Source: Streptomyces sp. NBC_00258
GTDB lineage: Bacteria > Actinomycetota > Actinomycetes > Streptomycetales > Streptomycetaceae
Assembly (NCBI RefSeq): GCF_036182465.1
Contig: NZ_CP108081.1
Span: 10,416,001-10,480,000, forward strand
Direction of reading: 5' to 3'
DNA length: 64,000 bases
Shown here: positions 57,829 to 64,000 of the stretch, in pieces
Layout of the letters: the number at the start of each line of letters is the position of its first letter
Numbering within the stretch: position 1 is the stretch's first letter
The notes under the pieces: model-generated
Seen by the model: the letters and a program-made list of their open reading frames with translations, nothing else
Told to the model about the DNA's origin: nothing
Database searches by the model: none
Made by a program: the position numbers and the translations under genes

Positions 57829-58973
57829 AGGTCGAGTGCCTTCGTTCCGATGGCGAGCAGGGAGATGTCCTCCTGGGGCGCGTGCACGGGCGCGCACTGG
57901 ATGTCACGGAAGTGCCGCTCCAGAGGATTGCCGCGGGCCAGTCCCGGATTGCCGAGCAGCCGCACGGCCAGCTCCACGGCCCGTACCGCGTGCCGGTCGG
58001 CCAGTACACGCGCGCCGAGGGCCTGCTCCGGCGAGTAGGCGGGGTCCTCGGCGTCGACCCGCGCGGCCCCGTCGAAGAGCAACTGCTCGGCGCCGGCGAG
58101 GAGCACCTCGATCTCCCCGGCCGTCCGCCGGAAGCGTTCGGTACGGGCCACCGGGTGACCGAGATTGGCGGGCACGCGCGCGTGCGCGAAGGTGTGGAAG
58201 AAGGCCTGCGCCGCACGCGCGACCCCCACATACAGGGCGGCGAGCGGGAGATGGAGCGATGCTCCGGCCCGGTTGTCCTGCTCGCTCGCGGGACCGTGCG
58301 GGCCGAGCCCGATGACATGCTCGTACGGGACCTCCACGTCCCGGAACGTCACGTCGTGGCTGCCGCTCGCCCGTAGCCCCAGCTGGTCCCACCGGTCGGT
58401 GATCTCGATGCCGGGCGAGCCGCCGGGCACCAGGAACGTGCCCACGCGCGGCTCCGGCTCATCGGTGGTCGCCCACACGAGGAACCAGTCCAGCCCCTCC
58501 GCCCCTGTCACGAACCGCTTGCGCCCGCCGACCGACCAGCCGTCCGCCGTGCGCCGGGCGACCGTCTCGGGCAGTCCGCCCCGCGCGGGGGAACCCAGAT
58601 CGGGCTCCACGCGCGCGTGGTTGACGAGAACCGGCCGCTCCTCGGACTCCTTGAGCACACGCGCGTACAGCTCCTCGGGCCACGTCGGTCGTACGGCTTC
58701 CCGGGCGTGGGCGTTGAGGGTCATCGCCGTGATCAGGGCGACGGACGGATCGCCCCGGCCGAGCGTGTGCAGGATGCGCGCGGTCTCCTGGACCCGGGCT
58801 CCCCGGCCGCCGTACCGCTCCCCGACGGTCGCGGTGAGCAGCCCCGCCTCGTGCACCGCCCGGATCGAATCGGCGGGAAAGGCGCCCGACCGGTCGTATC
58901 CCACGGCGAGTTCGGCGAGGCGCGCGGTCAGGTCCGGGTTCACGTCCGGGCTCACGCGGGAGTTCACGGTCAC
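57825..58973 (-). CDS. acyl-CoA dehydrogenase-fold oxidase (SfnB/DszC-like)
   Basis: A 382-residue protein: FPADSIRAVHEAGLLTATVG, RILHTLGRGDPSVALITAMT, WSVGGRKRFVTGAEGLDWFL and WDQLGLRASGSHDVTFRDVE, and a C-terminal helical bundle. The usual catalytic Glu of acyl-CoA dehydrogenases is not evident, and its place in a sulfonate operon favours an FMNH2-dependent monooxygenase of the DszC/SfnB type. GTG start overlaps the binding-protein stop by 4 bp. Confidence 0.87.
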   Translation of the reverse strand: MTVNSRVSPDVNPDLTARLAELAVGYDRSGAFPADSIRAVHEAGLLTATVGERYGGRGARVQETARILHTLGRGDPSVALITAMTLNAHAREAVRPTWPEELYARVLKESEERPVLVNHARVEPDLGSPARGGLPETVARRTADGWSVGGRKRFVTGAEGLDWFLVWATTDEPEPRVGTFLVPGGSPGIEITDRWDQLGLRASGSHDVTFRDVEVPYEHVIGLGPHGPASEQDNRAGASLHLPLAALYVGVARAAQAFFHTFAHARVPANLGHPVARTERFRRTAGEIEVLLAGAEQLLFDGAARVDAEDPAYSPEQALGARVLADRHAVRAVELAVRLLGNPGLARGNPLERHFRDIQCAPVHAPQEDISLLAIGTKALDL

Positions 58974-59974
58974 AGGGCCTTCTCCAGATCGGTGTCGAGT
59001 GCGCGGCTCCAGAAGGACTCCACGTCCAGCTTCCCCTTCAGGGCGCCCAGTTCGGTGAAGGCGTCGGCGACCTTCTGCTGCGAGGCGATGGTGTCGTCGC
59101 CGACCGTCCTGGCCTGGGTCGGGCGCTGTGCCTGCGCGTCGCGGAAGTCCTTCTCCGCCTGCGCCAGGGGCTGGTGGGTGGCCTTGGCGACGACCTCGGC
59201 GAACTCGTGCTCGCGGCCGTCACGGATGTACGCGTACGACTTGGTGATCCGGGCGATCAGATCGGCCGCGGCGGCCCGTCGGCCGGGGCTCTTCAGGACG
59301 TTGTCGCGGGCCGACCAGAGGAAGTTGCCGGAGAGGACGTCCTTGCCCGAGCCGACCGTGACGGCGCCCTGCTGGTGGGCGGTGACGACCGATGTGCCGT
59401 AGGAGGCGAAGGCGTCGATGCCGCCGCCGTTCAGGGCGGCGAGCCCGTCGTTGGGCAGGAGCGGCTTGGCGTCGATGTCCGACCACTTCAGGCCCGCCCG
59501 CCGCAGCAGCTCGTACAGGAAGTAGTGGGCGGTGGTGTTCTGGACGTAGCCGACCTTCTCGCCCCTCAGACCCGCGATGTCCGTCACCTTGGAGCCTTTG
59601 GGGACGATGACCTCCTGGTTGAGCGTCGTGCCGCGCTGCACGGCGACGACCTTGAAGTTCGGGCTGCCGTCGGCGGCGGCGAAGACCGGTGGTATCTCGC
59701 TGGAGGAGGCCAGATCGAGCGCTCCGGCCCGGACGGCCTGGAGCTGCTGGTCACCGCCCTGGAACAGACTCCACTTCACCTTGTACGGGGTGTCGTCGAG
59801 GTGGGCGAACTTGAGCACGGCCTCCTCGTTCTTCCAACCGGTGGCGCCGACGGCGAGCGTCACCGAGGAGAGGTCGGAGGAGGACTCGGCCTCCGCGTCA
59901 CCTCCGCAGGCCGTGGCGAACGGCAGCAGAAGCGCGAGCGCGGCGGTGGACGTGAGCAGGGTGCGACGGAACAC
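58970..59974 (-). CDS. ABC transporter substrate-binding lipoprotein, sulfonate/nitrate/taurine type (second copy)
   Basis: A 334-residue lipoprotein: RRTLLTSTAALALLLPFATA, then Cys-Gly-Gly (lipobox ATAC, Cys at about 23). The SsuA-type fold shows VKWSLFQGGDQQLQAVRAGA, LDLASSSEIPPVFAAA and LRGEKVGYVQNTTAHYFLYE. GTG at 59974 with GGAGACTCC upstream; the frame's earlier part lies in the upstream monooxygenase gene. The operon thus has two binding proteins but one visible permease/ATPase pair. Confidence 0.9.
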   Translation of the reverse strand: MFRRTLLTSTAALALLLPFATACGGDAEAESSSDLSSVTLAVGATGWKNEEAVLKFAHLDDTPYKVKWSLFQGGDQQLQAVRAGALDLASSSEIPPVFAAADGSPNFKVVAVQRGTTLNQEVIVPKGSKVTDIAGLRGEKVGYVQNTTAHYFLYELLRRAGLKWSDIDAKPLLPNDGLAALNGGGIDAFASYGTSVVTAHQQGAVTVGSGKDVLSGNFLWSARDNVLKSPGRRAAAADLIARITKSYAYIRDGREHEFAEVVAKATHQPLAQAEKDFRDAQAQRPTQARTVGDDTIASQQKVADAFTELGALKGKLDVESFWSRALDTDLEKAL

Positions 59975-60023
59975 GGAGTCTCCATGAGGGGGATCAATCC
60001 GGAAGGGGACGGGGGAGGGGTGG

Positions 60024-61124
60024 TCAGGCGGCCTGTTCCGCGGCAGCGCGGTGGGCGAGTTCCTGCCGGACCAGCGGCAGGACGTAACGGGCGTAGTCGA
60101 TCGCGTCGTTGAGCGGGTCGTAGCCGCGGATCGACAGCAGGTCGCAGCCGATGTCGACGTAGTCGAGCAGCGCCTTCGCGACCGTCTCGGGGGAGCCGAC
60201 CAGTGCGGTCGAGGCACCGGCCGCGTTGGTGGCGACCGCCGGGGCCGTCCACAGGCAGCGGTCGTGCACCTCGCCCCGCTCGGCGATGTCGAGCAACCGC
60301 TGCGAACCGACGTTGGCGGGGCGGCCGCTCGTCTTGTAGTGGCGCAGCAGCTCGGTGTTCTGCGCCTGGTCCTTCAGCACGCCCAGGGTGCGGTGCGCCT
60401 TCTCCCAGGCCAGCTCGTCGGTGGGCGCGATGATCGGGCGGAACGACACCCAGATACGGGGACGGGGGCGCCCGGCGGCGTCCGCGACCGCGTTCACGGC
60501 GGCGATCTGCTCGGCCGTCTCCTTCAGCGGCTCGCCCCACAGCCCGAAGATGTCGCCCTGCTGCCCGCCCACGCGGTACGCGTCCTGGGAGGACCCGCCG
60601 ACCGAGATCGGGACCAGGCCGTTCACCGGCTTCACGTCCGAGTAGTAGCCCTCGAACCTGAAGTACGTGCCCTCGTGCGACACGGGTCCGTCGGCCTGCC
60701 ACACCTTCCGCAGGATCTGGATGTACTCGTCCGACCGCTCGTACCGTTCCTTCTTGTCGAGGTAGTCGCCCTCGCGGTGCTGCTCCTCGTCACTGCCGCC
60801 GGAGATGATGTGCACGGTCAGCCGGCCGTCGCTGATCCGGTCGAGCGTGGCGAGGGCGCGTGCCGCGTGCGTCGGGAAGATCACGCCCGGCCGGTGCGCC
60901 AGGATCGGACGGACCCGCTCGGTGTGCGTGGCCACGAACTGGGCGATCTGGAAGGCGTCCGGCGAGGCCGAGTGGTAGGCGACCAGGGTGTGGTCGAAGC
61001 CGCCGTCGTCCAACGCCCGGGCGTACCTGCGCAGATGGTCGACATCGAGGCCGGTACGGCTCGCGGCGGCCGGACCGGACGCCCCGGAGTCGGTGTGCAC
61101 GGCGCTGATGAACTCGACAGGCAT
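60024..61124 (-). CDS. ssuD: alkanesulfonate monooxygenase-type luciferase-like oxidoreductase
   Basis: A 366-residue LLM-class flavin monooxygenase: LRRYARALDDGGFDHTLVAY, PILAHRPGVIFPTHAARALA, DRISDGRLTVHIISGGSDEE, and YFRFEGYYSDVKPVNGLVPI with ISVGGSSQDA. These match SsuD, which uses FMNH2 and O2 to release sulfite from alkanesulfonates. The needed flavin reductase (SsuE) is not in the window. The ATG at 61124 has AAAGGAG. It is separated from ssuA by a repeat-rich 93-bp spacer. Confidence 0.92.
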   Translation of the reverse strand: MPVEFISAVHTDSGASGPAAASRTGLDVDHLRRYARALDDGGFDHTLVAYHSASPDAFQIAQFVATHTERVRPILAHRPGVIFPTHAARALATLDRISDGRLTVHIISGGSDEEQHREGDYLDKKERYERSDEYIQILRKVWQADGPVSHEGTYFRFEGYYSDVKPVNGLVPISVGGSSQDAYRVGGQQGDIFGLWGEPLKETAEQIAAVNAVADAAGRPRPRIWVSFRPIIAPTDELAWEKAHRTLGVLKDQAQNTELLRHYKTSGRPANVGSQRLLDIAERGEVHDRCLWTAPAVATNAAGASTALVGSPETVAKALLDYVDIGCDLLSIRGYDPLNDAIDYARYVLPLVRQELAHRAAAEQAA

Positions 61125-61139
61125 GGTGAACTCCTTTGC

Positions 61140-61236
61140 TTGGCAGGCGACTTGAGAGCGCTTCGGTCGCTGCTTGAGAGCTGCTGCTTGAGGGCCGTTA
61201 CCTGAGGACGGAGGCGTCTACTTGAGGACGGAGGCG
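61140..61236 (-). repeat. degenerate repeats and duplicated ssuA end in the ssuA-ssuD spacer
   Basis: On the minus strand the motif CTCAAG (one copy CTCAGG) recurs five times within about 80 nt, and the last 20 nt of ssuA, including its stop, are repeated directly after it with two changes (61217-61236 versus 61197-61216). The second copy is outside the frame. Confidence 0.75.
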
Positions 61237-62198
61237 TCGGAGGACTTCGCCACGTCGACGTTCGGGTCGAGGACACCGATGCCGTGCATCAGGTCGGCCA
61301 CGTCCTGGACGGTCCCGTTCACCTCGGGAGTGACGGGCAGCACCTTGCTGTACGCGGCCGAGGCCAGGGTCTTCGCGATCGCGGGGTCGGCGCCGTTGCG
61401 CTCGACGATGGCGTCGGCGTACGCGTCCTGGTGGGTGCTGGTCCACTTCAGGGCCGTACCGAGCCGCTTCAGGAAGTCGCCGAGCGCGGCCTTCTTCGCC
61501 TTGTCCGCGAGCGTCCTCTCGGAGGCCCCGATGAAGCCGTAGCCGCTGATCCGCCCGTCCGCGCCGTCGACGAGCAGCCTGCCGCCCTGCTGGAGGCCGA
61601 CCGCCTGGTAGACCCCGAAGGTGGCCCAGACCTCGACCTTCCCCGAGGAGAAGGCGGCCTGCGCGTCGGTCGGCAGCAGGTACTGCACCTTCACGTCGGA
61701 GTACTTGAGGCCGTTCTGCTGAAGCACGTTGGCGAGCAGGTACTCGGCGATGCTGCCCTTCGCGGAGGACACCACGACCTTCTTGCCCTTGAGGTCCTTG
61801 ACGCTCTTCACGTCCGAGCCCTTGCGGACGACGATCCCGGTGTGATGCCCGTCGTTCTTCAGCGCGGCGACGTTCTTGAACCTCACCCCGCCGCTGAGCG
61901 CCTGGAGCGCGGGCAGGTCCGCGGAGTACGTGGTGTCGGCGGCGCCCGCCTGTACGGCCTGGAAGAGCGGGGCCGCACCCTCGAACTCGGCCCACTTCAC
62001 CTTGTAGTCGGCCCCCTTCAGGGCCCCGGAACCGGCGAGGATCGTCTGGAGGGTCTTGGCCTGGTCGCCGATGGTCAGCGTGACCTCCGAGGAGCCGCCG
62101 GCCGAGTCCGCGGCGGAATCCCCTCCGCAGCCCGTCACCGTCAGCAGGGCGCTCAGACCGAGAGCGGCGGCGAGCGTACGGAAGATGGTGCGCTTCAC
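61218..62198 (-). CDS. ssuA: sulfonate ABC transporter substrate-binding lipoprotein
   Basis: A 326-residue lipoprotein: TIFRTLAAALGLSALLTVTG then Cys (lipobox VTGC). The mature part has LTIGDQAKTLQTILAGSGAL, YKVKWAEFEGAAPLFQAVQA, DLKGKKVVVSSAKGSIAEYL and LKYSDVKVQYLLPTDAQAAF, typical of SsuA/TauA. It follows ssuB by a 4-bp overlap-type junction, so it is the main binding protein for this transporter. Confidence 0.92.
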   Translation of the reverse strand: MKRTIFRTLAAALGLSALLTVTGCGGDSAADSAGGSSEVTLTIGDQAKTLQTILAGSGALKGADYKVKWAEFEGAAPLFQAVQAGAADTTYSADLPALQALSGGVRFKNVAALKNDGHHTGIVVRKGSDVKSVKDLKGKKVVVSSAKGSIAEYLLANVLQQNGLKYSDVKVQYLLPTDAQAAFSSGKVEVWATFGVYQAVGLQQGGRLLVDGADGRISGYGFIGASERTLADKAKKAALGDFLKRLGTALKWTSTHQDAYADAIVERNGADPAIAKTLASAAYSKVLPVTPEVNGTVQDVADLMHGIGVLDPNVDVAKSSDASVLK

Positions 62199-62977
62199 GA
62201 GGGGTTCCCTTCGGGGGTACGGGAGTTGGGGACGTCGGAGGTACCGGTGTGGGTGACGCCGAGCCAGCCGAGCAGGCGGGCGCGGAGCGTGACGAACTCG
62301 GGGGCGGTCAGATCGCGGGGGCGTGGCAGCTCGACGGTGATCTCGTGGGCGATGCGCCCCTCGTCCATCACCAGCACCCGGTCGGCGAGCAGCAGCGCCT
62401 CCTCCACGTCATGCGTGACCAGGAGGATCGCGCAGCCGTGCCGCTCCCACAGCTCGGCGACGAGCTGCTGCACCTTGCCCCGGGTCAGTGCGTCCAACGC
62501 GCCGAACGGCTCGTCCAGGAGCAGGAGTTCGGGCTCGCGGACGAGGGCGCGGGCCAGCGAGACCCGCTGCGCCTGACCGCCGGAGAGCGTCTTGGGCCAG
62601 ACGGTGGCCCGCTCGGCGATCCCGACCTCGTCCAGTGCCTTGTCGGCCAGCGCCCGGTCGGGCCGGCCGGGCAGCCCGAGTACGACATTGCGCCACACCT
62701 TCAGCCAGGGCAGCAGCCGCGGCGACTGGAACGCGGCGCTGCGCCGGGCGGGCACGGTCACCTCGCCGCCGATCTCGTCGTCGAGCCCGGCCAGGATGCG
62801 CAGCAGGGTCGACTTGCCGCAGCCGCTGTGGCCGAGCAGGGCCACGAACTCGCCCTCACGGATGTCGAGATCGAGCTCGTGCAGCACGGTGTTGCCGTCG
62901 AAGGCGCGGGACAGCCCCCGGATCTCGACACTGTTCTGCACTGCCGTCTCAGTCTTGGTCACGGTGTTCGCGGTCAT
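62195..62977 (-). CDS. ssuB: sulfonate ABC transporter ATP-binding protein
   Basis: A 260-residue ATPase: Walker A LGHSGCGKST at about 49-57, Q-loop FQSPRLLPWLKVWRNV, signature LSGGQAQRVSLARALVREPE, Walker B LLLLDEPFGALD, and H-loop LLVTHDVEEAL. It powers SsuC. The ATG at 62977 has GGCGAGGC upstream; a GTG at 62983 overlapping the ssuC stop is the alternative. The end overlaps ssuA by 4 bp. Confidence 0.95.
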   Translation of the reverse strand: MTANTVTKTETAVQNSVEIRGLSRAFDGNTVLHELDLDIREGEFVALLGHSGCGKSTLLRILAGLDDEIGGEVTVPARRSAAFQSPRLLPWLKVWRNVVLGLPGRPDRALADKALDEVGIAERATVWPKTLSGGQAQRVSLARALVREPELLLLDEPFGALDALTRGKVQQLVAELWERHGCAILLVTHDVEEALLLADRVLVMDEGRIAHEITVELPRPRDLTAPEFVTLRARLLGWLGVTHTGTSDVPNSRTPEGNPS

Positions 62978-62979
62978 GG

Positions 62980-63864
62980 TCACGCCTCGCCGTCGAAGGA
63001 GGCACGCCAGCTCAACAGGCGGCGCGAGAGGACGCGTACGGCGAAGTCGCAGGCCAGGCCGAGCAGCGCGTACACGGCGAGGCACAGCACGATGACGTCC
63101 GTACGGAAGTACTGCTGGGCGTTGCTCATCAGATAGCCGAGCCCGGCGTCGGCGTTGATCTGCTCGGCGAAGACGAGGGCGAGCCAGGCGGTGGAGAGGG
63201 CGTACCGGAGTCCCACGAGGGCACCGGGCAGCGCGCTCGGCAGGATGACGTACCGGATCAGACCGAGCCTGCCGAGCCCCATCATCCGTGCGGCTTCGAC
63301 GAGTTGGGCGTCGGTGGAGCGGATGCCGCCGTAGATGTTGAAGTACAGCGGGTAGGTCACACCGAGGGCCACCAGTGCGATCTTCGGGGTCTCCTCGATG
63401 CCGAACCAGACGATGAACAACGGGATCAGACCGACCCACGGGATCGCCCGGAACATGCCCATGGAGGAGTCGATGACGTCCTCCCCGAGCCTGAACAGCC
63501 CGGCGAGCAGGGACAGCGACAGCGCGACCGTGCCTCCGATGAGGAAGCCGGTCGCCGCCCGGCGCCCGGACGCGGCGATGGCGTCGGGCAGTTCGCCGGT
63601 CTTCGTCAGCTCGACGGCCTGGCGTACGACATCCACGGGCGAGGCGAGCACGGACTCGGGGAGCACGCCGGTGGCGGAGCCCAGGAACCACAGGAGCACC
63701 AGTCCGACCGGTCCGGCGGCCCGGCGTACGGAACGGGGGACGGACAGGCGGCGGCGGGGGAGATGCGCCGTACCGCGGATGGTGACGCGGGCGGGTGAGG
63801 GCTCGGCGGGTGGTTCGGGCTTCTCCAGTACGGGGGCTGTCACCCCGATCTGTTTCGTCGGCAT
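62980..63864 (-). CDS. ssuC: sulfonate ABC transporter permease
   Basis: A 294-residue permease with six helices and the BPD_transp_1 EAA loop VEAARMMGLGRLGLIRYVIL, and PSALPGALVGLRYALSTAWL. The start of the second conserved half (MGMFRAIPWVGLIPLFIVWF) matches SsuC/TauC. The ATG at 63864 has GAGAGGAAG; an ATG at 63918 overlapping the rhodanese stop (TGATG) would add 18 residues. Coupled to ssuB by overlapping stop and start. Confidence 0.93.
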   Translation of the reverse strand: MPTKQIGVTAPVLEKPEPPAEPSPARVTIRGTAHLPRRRLSVPRSVRRAAGPVGLVLLWFLGSATGVLPESVLASPVDVVRQAVELTKTGELPDAIAASGRRAATGFLIGGTVALSLSLLAGLFRLGEDVIDSSMGMFRAIPWVGLIPLFIVWFGIEETPKIALVALGVTYPLYFNIYGGIRSTDAQLVEAARMMGLGRLGLIRYVILPSALPGALVGLRYALSTAWLALVFAEQINADAGLGYLMSNAQQYFRTDVIVLCLAVYALLGLACDFAVRVLSRRLLSWRASFDGEA

Positions 63865-63917
63865 GGCGGTCTTCCTCTCGGGACGGCCGAAGGCGGTTCG
63901 GGACTGCTCGGTGCGCA

Positions 63918-64000
63918 TCAGGACGGCAGGGAACCGGTCGCGGCCGGGCGGGCGGGATCGGCGGACCAGGCCGACCAGGAGCCGGGGAAGAGCGTCGCGT
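63918..64000 (-). CDS. thiosulfate sulfurtransferase (rhodanese), C-terminal fragment cut by window edge
   Basis: Reading the minus strand into the window gives TLFPGSWSAWSADPARPAAT then GSLPS-stop. The pattern LxPGSWSxWSxxxxRPVATG is the usual C-terminus of two-domain thiosulfate sulfurtransferases (SseA/CysA type). The stop (63918-63920) overlaps a possible ssuC ATG as TGATG. The gene body lies right of the window. It suggests that sulfite or thiosulfate handling is part of this operon. Confidence 0.7.
   Translation of the reverse strand, partial: ATLFPGSWSAWSADPARPAATGSLPS

Overview
The window is about 72% GC with strong third-position GC bias, frequent GTG starts, dense polycistronic clusters and long open frames opposite most genes. 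Its gene content (Rv1733c-like and DUF2252 proteins, class F sortase, LuxR-type large ATPase regulator, monomeric isocitrate dehydrogenase, TerD proteins) fits a Streptomyces or very close relative. I place it in the chromosome because no replication, transfer, phage or transposase genes are visible. No rRNA, tRNA, CRISPR array or complete insertion sequence was found. All functions below come from reading motifs by eye and from knowledge of the families; no database search was run.

Layout. 1-5.7 kb: a truncated membrane esterase-like gene, a beta-helix/AAA ATPase fusion, an Rv1733c-like membrane protein, a MOSC protein and a Pro/Gln-rich protein, with a divergent TerD gene. 7.3-16.4 kb: HpnB-like glycosyltransferase, glutamate-racemase-like protein, two membrane proteins, apolipoprotein N-acyltransferase (Lnt), NUDIX hydrolase, 3-hydroxybutyrate dehydrogenase and a PucR-type regulator, facing an MHS transporter. 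18.2-23.3 kb: GalU, a class F sortase with an adjacent surface protein, and a two-component system. 23.8-34.9 kb: a large LuxR-type ATPase regulator, then a run of mostly membrane proteins (DHA2 MFS, K+ channel, HdeD-like, PLDc_N/SHOCT, DUF7144-like) with a DUF2252 kinase-fold protein; this looks like a stress or envelope-homeostasis island.

36.3-42.4 kb: a catabolic cluster. A RidA protein diverges from cupin, TesB thioesterase, aryl-CoA ligase and a fused flavin monooxygenase/old-yellow-enzyme of the 2-aminobenzoyl-CoA monooxygenase/reductase or salicylyl-CoA 5-hydroxylase type. A 19-bp palindrome lies in the divergent promoter and a strong terminator ends the operon. 42.7-48.7 kb: a membrane glycosyltransferase-like protein, monomeric NADP isocitrate dehydrogenase, and an NCS1 permease coupled to an isochorismatase-fold hydrolase. 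48.8-56.3 kb: an orphan CsoR-family regulator with its own operator, a GH29 fucosidase, a flavin monooxygenase-like protein, SseB, a broken HxlR regulator, a radical SAM protein, and a VOC/metallo-hydrolase/NTF2 operon that shares a promoter motif with the neighbouring MarR gene.

56.4-64 kb (all minus strand): an organosulfur operon read as rhodanese (cut by the window edge), SsuC permease, SsuB ATPase, SsuA binding protein, SsuD-type monooxygenase, a second sulfonate-type binding protein, an acyl-CoA-dehydrogenase-fold oxidase and an FAD-linked 2-hydroxyacid-type oxidase. Several junctions are 4-bp overlaps.

Across the window eight genes have a TANNNT hexamer 6-7 nt before the start codon and no convincing Shine-Dalgarno sequence, which suggests leaderless transcripts. 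Other non-coding features worth attention are a perfect 16-bp inverted repeat near 18.05 kb, a 9-bp tandem repeat abutting a ribosome binding site at 55.2 kb, and a duplicated gene end at 61.2 kb.
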